Assembly (NCBI RefSeq): GCF_902459465.1
Contig: NC_047062.1
Location: 20,713,919-20,777,918 of the forward strand
DNA length: 64,000 nucleotides
Reading direction: 5' to 3'
Origin: Asterias rubens
Lineage: Eukaryota; Echinodermata; Asteroidea; Forcipulatida; Asteriidae
Positions 46,859 through 57,835 of the stretch are shown here, in pieces. Each line of letters opens with the position of its first letter. Positions within the stretch are counted from its first letter, which is position 1. A program made the translations under genes and the position numbers. The notes under the pieces were generated by a model that made no database searches, was not told the DNA's origin, and saw only the letters and a program-made list of their open reading frames with translations.

Positions 46859-47248
46859 TTTGTGCGAAGAATAAGGTTTTAACGTGAACTTTTAGTTCTG
46901 GTTTTGTACCACTTTCCTTTTATACCGTCTGCTGCATGGGACATGTGTCTGACGAAAAAAAATTAACGGTGTGTAGAAAGGACGCCCTCAATAGTTCTTC
47001 CTTGGTGAGTGCGGCATTTTCCATCATTTCCAAAAGGCCGCCTAACTTTGTGAAAAAATATTGAAAATTCACACGGTAACTGCGCACATAACGCTTTTGT
47101 TATTGACAACAACAAGATAAATATTTAGCAAGATAAGTGAGGGCGATTGTAAAAGGTTGACATATTTTTTCGGTGGGGAAAACAAACTGACAATCACACA
47201 ATCGAGACATAATATAAAAATTATTGAAATGGATTCTAGAAAAAAGAA
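46859..47248. promoter_or_regulatory. Candidate bidirectional promoter between AVEN and the Ly6 gene
   Basis: Only 390 bp separate the divergent start codons of AVEN (minus) and the Ly6-type gene (plus). The interval must hold both 5' UTRs and both core promoters unless upstream non-coding exons exist. I see no repeat element in it, unlike almost every other intergenic stretch here, which fits functional constraint. I cannot pick out a convincing TATA box; the assignment rests on geometry alone. Confidence 0.55.
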
Positions 47249-48814
47249 ATGAGAATAAAGATGGTGTTCAAGTTTAGGAGGAATTCAGAAGGAATCTTTT
47301 GCATACTTATGACGCTGATGATTATTTTGATGGCAGTCTGCTTTCGAACAGGTAACTTTAGAGATTTAGTTTACTTTTTGCAGATAATATTTAATAATAA
47401 TATTAACAATTATGATAGAATCAAATTGGCTTGTGTTTTATTAAAACAAAGACCAATTTATAACTAGTAGTTTTATAAATACTATGCAAGAAGTGTAACC
47501 TGGTCTAGATGATCGAGTATTTCATTCAAGTGAAAGGCCTATTTTTTACTAATTTAAGTTGGTGTACAAAAATGTCGATATTCATATTGCCTTGTTATTC
47601 AAATCTTGTCTCACAATCACATTGATTGAGTCTTTCATTCAATATTGAGCCTTATTTAATAACTAAACATTCACCATTGTTTTGTAATAAACTGGAGAAG
47701 ACAATGATCAAGTTGCCAATTCTGTCAGTGTCATCAAATACTGTCAAATTATCAAATATCGATTTAAGACATTTGTTCATCAATTTGTCAACAAATAAGT
47801 TGTTAACTCCCAATCATTATAGCTGTACCCTTTTATTGTAAAGCTTGAGCATTATTGTTGATCTATTTCTTGCAGCGTCAAGTCTTCAATGCTTTACCTG
47901 TGAAGCAGAGGATACAAATGAAAACTGCAACATCAAAGAAGCTCCGGTTCTCAAGACGTGTACATCGAGACAAGATAGATGTCTCACTCAGGTCATTTAT
48001 TCAAGTAAGTGGAAAATGCTGTGGCGATTAAGATCCAGTGGGCACTGTACTCCTTTTTTTCAAAACTTTGACATCTGCAGATCTATATCAAAATTTCAAA
48101 AAGGAGTACAGCGCCCAAGTTACTGGGTCTAGTGTTGATGGTAGTTGACTGGTGAAAACAAAATTCACCAGTCACACTGCTCATAGATGATAAACAGCTG
48201 GTTCTGACTATTGGGTCGAGAGCAGTTGTCTCGCAGGAGCCAGTCAGTCTTGCAAGAACATTGCCAGAGTAGCAATATTTTCGAACAGAGTTTGTACGCT
48301 ATCCCCAGGACAAACCTTTAAGCTTAATTGTAAACTCGCCTAAATAGTTGATTGAAGTTATCATTTCATATATCAGGTATCGTCCTGGTGGCAGGACGGC
48401 TTTGTAGAGGTGGTGGTCACCTGTTCCTCCTCGCCACTCACTGGCTTGGTATTTTAAAGCTATTTTTATTAATTGTTTCTTTATGTATCGTCTTGTATTT
48501 TTATATTATTATGCCAGTGGAAAGTCTAAGATGCATGCATTATGTTTTGAAAAAATAAGAGAATATTTTTTTTTTCAGCTGAAAGAGGCAAGTTGAGGAT
48601 TGACAAGGAATGCACAACTGAAGATGGTTGCACTGCAGCAACAACACAACTTGGGAAACGCTACTTTTGTGACAAGTCACGACCAGCGTGGGGCTGTGTC
48701 GAGTGCTGCGATACAGACAGATGCAACGAGAATGGCGTCGCTGTCACAAGAGCATCGGCAGCAGTGGTGCTTGGAGCATTGAGTTCAGTTGTTGTGGCTT
48801 TACATGTTTTATGA
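47249..48814 (+). CDS. Ly6/uPAR (three-finger) GPI-anchored protein
   Basis: Exons 47249-47351, 47876-48004 and 48579-48814 join in phase to give 155 aa. Exon 1 encodes a signal peptide (hydrophobic ILMTLMIILMAVCF). Exons 2-3 hold a cysteine pattern typical of the LU domain: LQCFTC at the mature start, evenly spaced single Cys, then VECCDTDRCN, the CC...CN terminus that defines the fold. A hydrophobic tail (AAVVLGALSSVVVALHVL) after a small-residue stretch looks like a GPI-attachment signal, so the product is probably on the outer cell surface. Two in-frame Met codons (47249, 47261) could start it; upstream frames stop at once. AATAAA signals occur at 49042, 49618 and 49645. I do not recognise an orthologue, and the family is too divergent to name a ligand. 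Confidence 0.85.
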
Positions 48815-49617
48815 GGGTCTTTTTATTGCCGTTTGTAATTCTACTTCCGTCTTGTACATAAGAGTACAATACTGAGTGCTGCACATGGCATGAGTTCTAC
48901 AAGTGTAAATATTTATGTAGTCTGCTGCAAATGTGAACAAAGTTATGTCGAGATGAAGTCATAGGGCATGATGCATATTTTAGGTTTTAAAAGTGAAAAT
49001 TGTAAATTGTGAATAATTTAAAGAAAAAGGTTCAAATTCCAAATAAAGAGGGCAGTTACACTTGAACCAAATGTTTTCAGAAATCTAAGTTGTGGGATTC
49101 GTCATTCTATTTATTATTATTTATTAAAATGAAATTGGTACTGCCCTTAATAAGTAATTTATTTTCATTAAAAAAAATCTTGCCTTATAGGTTATTAGAA
49201 TCTAAAAAGAAAATTAAGTGAAAATTTCAGTTTATAGGAATGTGATGTATTTGTTATTGAAGCAATGAGATACCCGATTTGGCGAGCAAGTCTGTCACGA
49301 TAGTAAGTCAGTGCTCTTTCACTTCAGCAGTACAAAATGTTTGCCCCCCCCTGAAATGTAAGCTTGCCCAACCCCCACCCCCTCTCCTCTCTCGGATTAA
49401 CAGGTCTGACCCGGTGCTTTATAGTATGGACCAATGAATATTTCTTGATAAATTCAGATGTGTCACAATTTTTTGTAATATTTAGCAGCTTTTTAGTGAT
49501 ATTTGACAAATTAATTGAATTCAATTAATTGTTAGTGATAATGTTTATAGTTTGTGAATAGAAACAGGGTTTGCTTAATAGTGTGCTACTCAGATAACAG
49601 TTTTGATACTTGCTATT

Positions 49618-49650
49618 AATAAAGAATTTAATTAAGATTGTGTAAATAAA
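49618..49650 (+). terminator. Poly(A) signals of the Ly6-type gene
   Basis: Two AATAAA hexamers (49618-49623 and 49645-49650) follow an earlier one at 49042-49047. Any of the three could end the transcript, giving 3' UTRs of roughly 0.25 or 0.85 kb. Confidence 0.45.
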
Positions 49651-49893
49651 GATGCGTGATATGTATATAATTGTTTGTGTCCCAAAGCATTCATTCCAAC
49701 TTCAAATCCATAGAGATCCAATAATAGGACTGTTGCATATAATATTTCCTCTTAGACGCATAATGAAGAGGCATGCTTCTCCCATCACAAACATAGTTAC
49801 ATATTTTTGATATGGTGTGGAGATCTTTAGAATCGGCAAATAATGTAGTCTTCAAAAACACAATGACAAAATTATTCATTTAAAAATAGCTTA

Positions 49894-49899
49894 TTTATT
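49894..49899 (-). terminator. Poly(A) signal of SPRTN
   Basis: AATAAA on the minus strand about 480 bp after the SPRTN stop. It lies only about 245 bp from the last plus-strand signal of the convergent Ly6 gene. Confidence 0.45.
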
Positions 49900-50377
49900 A
49901 ATCTGAAAAAGCCCTACTTTAAAATCGTAATATATCATTCCAACTGGTAACATTTTCAAAACATCTAGGATTTTTACAAGAGCAAGAAGCTTTCAAATAC
50001 TTTCAAAAAGCATTCTTTACTTTACAGGTTAGAACAAGTCTGAAGGGATTTTAAAAACAGTTATTGAGCACTGCCAGAGCTACTCGTGTACAAAATATCA
50101 TTAAATAGTGAAATCTTTAAGAAACCGGTCAACCAAATGTTCCTTTATAATTTAATTATTATATCACAACATAAGGATGAGAGGTTTGTTTGCTCGTTTG
50201 GTGTTGGGGTTTTTTCAAATCAAAGAAACCGGTCAACCAACCTGGTTATTATTTCTTTTAACAGCATCATCTGTTTCAATTCTGGGGAATAACATTCAAA
50301 AACGGTTGGTCTTTCAACAGAAAAGCAAGCGCTGCAACTTTTAAAGGATTATCAGAAAGTGTTTCTATGTACTTGCA

Positions 50378-53300
50378 TCACGAAAGACATTGGTCAAGAT
50401 GTTGGTTGATTTTGGACTGCTGTATCTCACAGGTGCATACAGGACACTTCACCATATCTGCTCCGTCATGCACATCTGTGGACTGCCTTCCAGCAGCTAC
50501 TTCTGTATCAAAAGTTAAGACACCACCTCTAGAAACAGTTGAGTTACTTTTGTCAGTTCTCTTGGGCTCATTGGTCCATGGATTTGTTCCACTAGTTGCC
50601 TCCAAATTCCCCGATTTCTTTCTCAATCGGCCAAAAGCATCAACAATAGAGTCTTGCTTCTTGCCATCCCGATCCTCCCTGTTGCTGTTGGACGTTGAAG
50701 CCCCTTGTTGCTTGTTAGATGAGTTTGTTGAGAGTCTGGGTGAAGGGAGGCTAGTGGAGTTCCCTAGATTAGAAGTGCTTGAAGAATTTGAAGAGTTTTT
50801 GTAAAGATGAGTTGACTGTGGAGTTGCAGCTACGTGTATACTTCTGGCAGTTTTGTCATCCCCAGCCTCCCTAATGCTGTTGGACATTGAAGCCCCTTGT
50901 TGCTTGCTGGAGGTGTTCGTTGAGAGTCTTGGTGTAGGGAGGGTAGTGGGTTTCCCTTGAGCAGAAGAGCTCGGAGATGAAGAACTTGGAGTGTTTCTGT
51001 AACGATGAGTCGGTTGTTGAGTTGCACCTAGGGCAGGTTTGTCCTTTCCATTGCTCTGAGGATGAGGATTGCCAAACTTAACAATTACAACATCCTCATC
51101 GTCTGAAGAGTCACTGTCAAATATTGCGGCCAGGGCTTTCAGTCTCAAGCTTTTCGAGAGATTTTCTTTTCCAGAGTCTGACTGCTCGTCTTTCTCCGGA
51201 CTCTTTGTTCTCGACGGGATGTGAGACGACGTAGATGGACTGACTTCTGTTTTCTTCAGGAACTTGTGCAGCGTATTTTGGTCTTTGGTTAGAAGCCTTG
51301 AAGTGGTGCTGCTTCCCCCGAGTGCCTGACCTTTACCTGGGAAGCCCGAGGCGTCTTCTGTCACTCTCTTCTTAGTTTCTGCAAACAAAAATTGAAGATT
51401 GTTAAATGCATGTACCATTTTCAAAATTGATGAGGCGCTTTAAAGTAGTTAGGTCAAAACAGTATTTTTGCTCAAAGATACATCCAGGCATCTATTTCTA
51501 CCTCCATGATCCAGGCAAGTAGTTAATATACAAAACAAACGTACGCTGCATTTGGAAAAGTTCAGTCTCGTTAACCAGTAACTTACTTCATGGCAGTTTA
51601 AAATGAAATTCACAGACAAAATCATGGACTTTTTTAAAGGCTGCTGCACCATCAAGACAAATAATTTATATAATAGTTTTGACTGGTCTAATAATGTTAT
51701 ACTTTGCTGTTATTTGAGTAACTTGTTTTAAAAAATAAAACATTTTGAACAGGTCTTCCTGTTGTGTCAATATCATTGTTTGTGGAAGTCATACATCCTT
51801 ATACAACAGTAAAGCCAGGGATCACTCGCAAGCTACGATACAGCCAGGGATCACTCGCAAGCTACAATACAGCCAGGGATCACTCGCAAGCTACGATACA
51901 GCCAGAGAAGTGGCATTAAGGAGATCACCACAGGGATGCAACTTTTTCCTTTTAATAATCTAGTGATAAACCAGAACAGGAGGTTGTTGCTCTTATCCAG
52001 TTCCTCACCATTTCCACTGCCACTATTCTCTGGGTCCTCCTTCTTCCTTTTTGTTCCTTTCTTGACTCCATACCCTTCGGGTTCCTTGACCTTGGTGTAC
52101 GATCCCCCACACGTGCTCTTATGCCCCCCCCACCAGGGGTCTCTTGCAGAGGGTGCTCTGTTCATGGCTCTTCGCACCATGCCGTAGTAGGGGGGTCGTT
52201 TCTGGCAAGGGCCGTCACAGCGCCACCAATGTTGACGATACACATCCACCTCATCATGGAAGTTGTGATAAATCTGTCCAAAAAAATTCAGCTTAATAAT
52301 TAGGTTGTAAAATGTACATATTTGTTGGTTTATCAAGACCTCTATTAAAATGAACTTTACACGACATAAGGAGCTACAAAGTCTCGTCCCAAATATTAAT
52401 GGACATATTCAATTGGAATGGTGGGAACAACCTAAAAGTGTACACACTGTGATGTTTGACCATTAACCTTAGAAGTGTACACTGTATTTAATATGTGTAA
52501 AGCCATGCAACTTTATAAGCTGTTACTCCCTTTTTTAGAATGCAGAAGTTCAAAGCCGATTCCCCACACTTATTCTCAACTTGACTTTTCACAAATGCCA
52601 TTTTAAGGTCATCGCCGTGTATTAACAAACACAAATGGGCTATAAATAGGACCAATTCAAACGGCCAGGAACACAGCTAGGGTAAATAATATTATAAGTT
52701 AGGTACACTTAAGGTTTGATAATCCTATAACTTGCAGTCAGACAGCTCTTTGGGTTACCAGTAACAGAAACTCACCGAGATGCTGGTTCCAGTAGATTTA
52801 TTTAACCGGTTCATGTGTTTGCAGAACTCAGGTCCATGGCCATCATGATCCTTCAAAAGCACAAAAATAGAAATCAAAACCCACTATAAACTCACAAGTG
52901 TTCAAATTACTCATTTTACATAATAGAAAGAGCATGTCTCATGCAGACTAAAACTTTTTGGGGAATTTTGTGTTCATCTATTTATTGCTTGGTGTAAAGG
53001 AAACAAAATATCACATTTTTCTGTTCAAATATGCACAAGACTTGTACAATCTGTAGTTTCAAAAACAAATGTTTACCCTATAAACCAACCCAAATTATTA
53101 AAAGATTATCCACTGGCTTGAATTGATTTGGGTCCATTCAGTAAAGAAGGAAATGGCAAATCAATGCTTGGTAGTGGACCAGGCATCAGGGCAACTTGGA
53201 GGCAACCAACTGCTCTGAATGCACAAGGAATAATTCAGCGGCACAAGAAACATTCTTTCAGCTGTAGTTCTCATCCCCAAGAAAGTAATGGGAGAACTGA

Positions 53301-55267
53301 AATATTATTGAATTTTCATTGCCCTGCAGCCGATTTCACGAAACGCTAGGATCAATCCTATCTCGAGTTAGGACGAGTAACCCGTCCTAACTTAGGACGG
53401 GTTCAGTGTGCCTACGTATTTGGATACGGAACTCAACTCGTCCTAAGTCCTAGGATTAATCCTAATTTAAGAAGAATTTGGTGAAATCGACGGAACTGGT
53501 TGCCTGTAAATTGCCTCATGTGACATGTCCTTATTATAACAGTTACTGAGGACAATGCCTTACCTTATTATTCGCTGTCACAAACAGGTAGGCATGGATC
53601 ATTTCGTGCTGTAAATAAACAAAATTTGTGTTACTCGTTATACAATGTATCTATGCATTTTGCACTCTGAGGCTATGGGTTTACAAGTAGAGTTACTTAA
53701 CTCACAATTACTGAGTGTTTCAAAACGAAATTACTTAATTCAGAAAATCTAAGTGTTAAAATGGGCATTTTTTGCTTTGGATGCTCCAATGCATTTTTCC
53801 GAATCTAGGCTTAGGCTTGGGCTGTGGCTCTGCAGCCAGAGCCTGCAGCCAGAGCCACAGCCTGAGATGAGGTTTGAACATTTTTAGACCTTTTTTATAA
53901 ATGACATAGTGTAGTACGCCTCAAAGGAAAATTGCTTAATAGTCTGATCCATCCTGTCACCACCTGTGCAGTTTCCTTTTGTTTTGTTTTGTTATCCTTT
54001 CTCTAAGATAACTGTGAAATGATGTCAATGGAAGTGAGGAATTTGGACACCGTGAACAATTTTCGCTTCAATTTCAACGAATGTAGACACCAACCATATA
54101 TACTTTTTCAATCCTGGCTAATGTCAGAATGTTCCCATGATGTACATACCAACAATGTTTCCACCAGATCTTTCCTTGGTCTAAGCTTCAATAATGGTGA
54201 ACTCAACCTAATGGAGCATAGTCCACCGTGTCCTTCATAACAGCACAGGCCAGCACACCTACACATTGTGTAGGAATTAGATGAAAATATTCAAACATAA
54301 TCATCAATATTAATGGCAGTGGACACTATTAGTAATTTACTCAAAATAATTTTGAAGCATAAAACCTTACTTGGCAACAAGTAATGGGGAGCTGTTGATG
54401 GTAAAAAACATTGTGAGAAACTGCTCCCTCTGAGATATGAGTTGGTTAAGGGTTTGAATGTGCCTGAAAACTCTTTGACATTTTTATGGCCCAAACAAAA
54501 CAAACCAAAACAAACTTAACCCAAACAATACAATAGGCTTTAAAGTTAAACATAAACAAATTGAAGAATTACTTTTTAAAACAAATGAAAGGTTAGCCAC
54601 CATGATAGCTTAAAAATTATCATTACCATTCAACAAAATTCATAAGATCAGCATCTATGCCTGAGGATTGACATTTCTACTAAGTCATGTGTTTTCCTCT
54701 GTATATTTTTAACAAACTTTAATTTAAATATAAATTCAATGCAAACTTAAAAGATAATTTGTAGTTATATCTAAGATGTTCTGGTGCTTCTTGAAATGGA
54801 GGCTTGGAAATGGAATTTCATCTTGAAGAAATTTTAATTTCCCCTTTATGAAACTTGTCCTTTTGATTGTCACTGAACATACTGAAACATTGACAATTTA
54901 TGACAGGAGTTACTTACAAAGTCATTCTTGGACTCCACCTCACTTCAACACCAGCCAATCGTCCCCAGAAGTATTTATCATTAAACTCTAAAAACATGGC
55001 CCTCATGTCCGGGCTTGGATCGAGAAGTTCCCAACGTTTGTCAACTATGGACATGGATTCCGTTTTACCAACACCCCTCGACAAGTCGTCGTCACTCGAA
55101 CCTACGCTGACGACTTTGCCGAAGTTGAAACTTGGGTCATTTTTGTTTGCAATATCATCAGATTCATCAGACAAGTCCACTATGCCATGGTGATTTCCTG
55201 TGGAATGTTCTCGGTCAAACTGCGCCTGCAATTGAAGAGCGAGCTCTAAATCTTTATCTCTGGACAT
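50378..55267 (-). CDS. SPRTN: SprT-like metalloprotease Spartan (DNA-protein crosslink repair)
   Basis: Exons: 55267-54918, 54258-54150, 53608-53564, 52850-52776, 52273-52009, 51378-50378; 614 aa. Spartan degrades proteins crosslinked to DNA during replication (family knowledge). The SprT domain runs from WELLDPSPDMRAMFLEFND through the zinc site HEMIHAY (H154, E155, H158) and GHGPEF (H173), then the zinc-binding region with HWWRCDGPC...TCGG. After it are a basic stretch (KKGTKRKKED), an SHP box for p97/VCP (FPGKGQALGG, ~294-303), a PIP box for PCNA (QNTLHKFL, 315-322) and a C-terminal UBZ4 finger (CPVC...HLDQC). Element order matches human SPRTN. The N-terminal part has an extra acidic Ser/Asp insert (~residues 30-75) compared with vertebrates. 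The Ser-rich region between PIP and UBZ contains a ~62-residue tandem duplication. The last exon (1001 bp) has no internal intron. AATAAA on this strand is at 49894-49899. Confidence 0.95.
51812..51905. repeat. 29-bp tandem repeat, about three units
   Basis: Units of GCCAGGGATCACTCGCAAGC followed by TACGATACA recur about three times, with a degraded fourth start. Lies in the last intron of SPRTN. Confidence 0.8.
53329..53491. repeat. Foldback (MITE-like) element in SPRTN intron 3
   Basis: Ends GATTTCACGAAACGC and TTTGGTGAAATC are inverted, with CTAGGATCAATCCTA / TCCTAGGATTAATCCTA and repeated GTTAGGACGAGT / CAACTCGTCCTAAG blocks. ~70 bp downstream of the donor of the HEMIHAY exon. Confidence 0.75.
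53805..53870. repeat. Short palindromic GGCTCTGCAGCC cluster
   Basis: GGCTGTGGCTCTGCAGCC and GCAGCCAGAGCCACAGCC form a near-perfect hairpin. SPRTN intron 2. Confidence 0.7.
54311..54438 (-). repeat. TIR element, copy H (truncated)
   Basis: Only about 130 bp of one end in reverse orientation (GGCAGTGGACACTATTAG through GAAACTGCTCCCTCTGA). Lies in the first intron of SPRTN, ~50 bp upstream of exon 2. Confidence 0.7.
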
Positions 55268-56749
55268 CTTGTCAAGTGGCAAGCTAAGTCACAAAACAAA
55301 CCCGAGCACTGAGGCTGAGTGAGTGACTGCCTGCCAGTGTGTGGCACTGTGCAACTTCAATGCCAGAAGTCAGAAGTGACAGCTGACCGAGGTGCTCTCG
55401 TCTCTGACACTGGTGACAATAGAGTTTGAACAACAGCCTAGATGACTCAGTGACACTTGTCACGATATGTTTAAGGTTGACCAAAACCAATATCAGTAAG
55501 GAATACTCTAGTTAAGAGGGAAAGGAAGAGGGAATTGAAGAACAAAACTAATCTCGCGCTGTTTACAATTCCATTTCCTGCACAAACTAGCGCCCTCAAG
55601 AGTGTGTGTATAGTGCCCGGAAACTTCCTTCTGCGAATCCGCACAAGCAAACTCTCACAACTCAGTAAAGTAGAAATATTTAAATTGGGAGCCAAGTCAA
55701 AGGGGTTAAGTGTTAAAATGTTGCACATTGTGGCCTGTCAGCCTGTCCACCTTTGAAGCACTTTGGATGACTTGGGCCCTGACAAAAATTGACCTATTTG
55801 CAGAGTAATAGCAGACTAGACAGGATACTTTAGGTGTATCCTGATCATCTGATTGATTTTTGTAGATTTTCAAACGTTTTCGAAGTTAATTTTACACTAG
55901 TCCGGAGTGTATCGGCAGGACCTATACTAGGGGATTGAGACATTAGATGTCAAGTTTATAATAATAATGTCAATTTAGGCATTAGTGGAGTTCAATAAAA
56001 TGCAGGAGGAGAGGTAAGTGCCTATTTCACGCCCCGCCCCCCCCCCCCAATTTCATATGATAGCGCCCTCTTTTGAATAATTTTTTTACGCCGGCAGCCG
56101 GGACGGCAACTTTATTATGGGCCGTTGGTGATGACCGGTGACAAATCCCATTTTTACACCCAAAAATCGACTTCTCAATGTTAATCAAGATTTTACAATA
56201 ATCCACAGTAGACCTTTACACTCTATTTTCTCTTTTCCTGGTCTGAAAACACAAAGATCCTTATCTTGACCAAAATGCAAAAAATAAATAAACTATTGGG
56301 AACAATACAATTTTTATAAGCACATGTTCAGAATTTAAAAAAAAAAACATTCAGTTTTGTTTCACTGAATTTTCACTGAATTCGTCCGCAGTGCCTTCTG
56401 AACGGCCGGTATATTATGTGCTCCCCCTTCAACCATCATGACTGTAAGGCCCTAAAGACGACCAATGTGGACTGAAGAAACGGCACGTTAATAGGAATTA
56501 GACTGCATAAATTCTAACAATGACAAGCAGAAACATGAAAGGGCAAAAAGTTGTCAAACTTCATTAGAAATCGTACCTTTGAAACGCCAGTCAAGACGCC
56601 CATTTACAATAGCCAGTATATCACATTCAATGGTGAAGCGACGCACGTTACCGTCACCGCATGTCTAGAGTTTGAGTTTTCGCGCCACAAGGTAGGGTCG
56701 GTGAGTCATCGGAAGCAGAAATGTTTTATTGTTTTGTCTTATAATGTTA

Positions 56750-56956
56750 AGTTAAAGGAGCACGTTGCCTTTGATCGGTCGAGTTGGTCTATAAAAAGCG
56801 TTTGAAACCGTTGTTATGAAATGCATATTATGGTTAGAAAGGTGTTTTAAAAGTAGAATATAATGATCCACACAAGTATCACTCAAAATTGCACGTTTTT
56901 CATTTTAGGTCGCGAACTAACACGGTCGGCCATTAATTTTTTTTGGGAGTCAAAAA
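56750..56956 (+). repeat. Dispersed repeat AAAGGAGCACGTTGCCT, copy 1
   Basis: Shares blocks with 59121-59330: CACGTTGCCTTKGATCGG, GAGTTGGTCTATRAAAAGCG, TTTTAAAAGTAGAATA, AAAATTGCACG and AACACGGT. Both copies flank the first exons of the PhyH gene. Confidence 0.65.
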
Positions 56957-57300
56957 TCCGCCCGGACGCTGCTGCATAATGCAGTTGTGTCCGCCCGTGC
57001 AAAACCGTCCTTGCAGTAAATGAAACGCCCTTGGTCGACGGAACACGTTCGCCATTTTTTTTACAAGCTAAGTGCATGTCATGAATGACATGGGAAATGT
57101 TCGGCCGTTGGGTATTCGTTAGCTGCATGTATGTAGGTTCAGTGCATGCACGCTCGCTTACGCGCGCACATGACAGTCATATACATGTTCACCGAACAAG
57201 TTTTTGCATAGCCCCGGACGCGCCCCGGACACGACTGCATATGCAAAAGTATCCGTAGCGGACAGTATTGCATGGCGGACACAATTGCATCTGACACCGG
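56957..57300 (-). repeat. Motif-array element, copy 4 (truncated)
   Basis: Inverted copy missing one end; begins within the CCGCCCGGACGCTGC module and ends in CTGACACCGG. It abuts a SINE on its right side and another repeat family on its left, all in the spacer between SPRTN and the PhyH gene. Confidence 0.7.
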
Positions 57301-57605
57301 CCAACGGGTGTCGTGGCCATAAGAGCATGGGTTCAATTCCCGGTCGTGACACTTGTGTCCCTTAGCACGACACTTAACCAAATTAATATTATTGCTTCTC
57401 TCCACCCAGGGGTAAATGGGTACCGGTACCTGTGATCGGAGGGCAGAGATTGGCGAGTAGCGCAAAGTTGCACATAAGCAGTATACTCCCCGCAGGGAGC
57501 TGAGATGGTTTATGGAATGAAGGCCCATCAGTACAGGGGCGTTGGAAGCGCTATGAGACGCCCTTTGGTGTGAAAAGCACTATAAAAAGAAACTGCAAGG
57601 TTACT
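57301..57605 (+). repeat. tRNA-derived SINE, second family
   Basis: B-box-like GGGTTCAATTCCCGG near the left side, a body with CACCCAGGGGTAAATGGGTA, and a tail with AGCGCTATGAGACGCCCTTT then CACTATAAAAAG and a TTATTATTA end. Typical tRNA-SINE layout. It is fused directly to the truncated motif-array element on its left. A partial relative occurs at ~61319-61550. Confidence 0.65.
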
Positions 57606-57835
57606 GTTATTATTAATTAGTGTAGGCCCCGGCCCATCTATATTAAAATCCATCGTGTTTGGGGGCGGTTATACGCCATAATTCATATTGACACAAAGTC
57701 AGCTGTAAGCTGGAGAGGATCAAAGTCAAAGTTTGTTGTCACACTGTTGATACCATAGAGAAAGGACAGAGTTTTGATACCAAGTTGTCGGCCTATTAAT
57801 TTGTGATTGCATGCAGTTAGGACCAAGGTCAGACT

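Larger units (their letters stand above)
55268..57835. other. Spacer between divergent SPRTN and PhyH genes
   Basis: Both promoters must lie here. 55.27-56.7 kb is mostly unique sequence with a poly-C run at 56039. From 56750 to 57605 three repeats follow end-to-end (AAAGGAGCACGTTGCCT repeat, truncated motif-array element, SINE). Confidence 0.65.

Noticed and set aside
50367-50804. Plus-strand 145-codon frame opposite SPRTN exon 6
   Set aside because: Antisense of the Ser-rich coding region and UBZ finger; no independent support.
51936-52187. Plus-strand 83-codon frame opposite SPRTN exon 5
   Set aside because: Shadow of the zinc-binding SprT exon on the minus strand.
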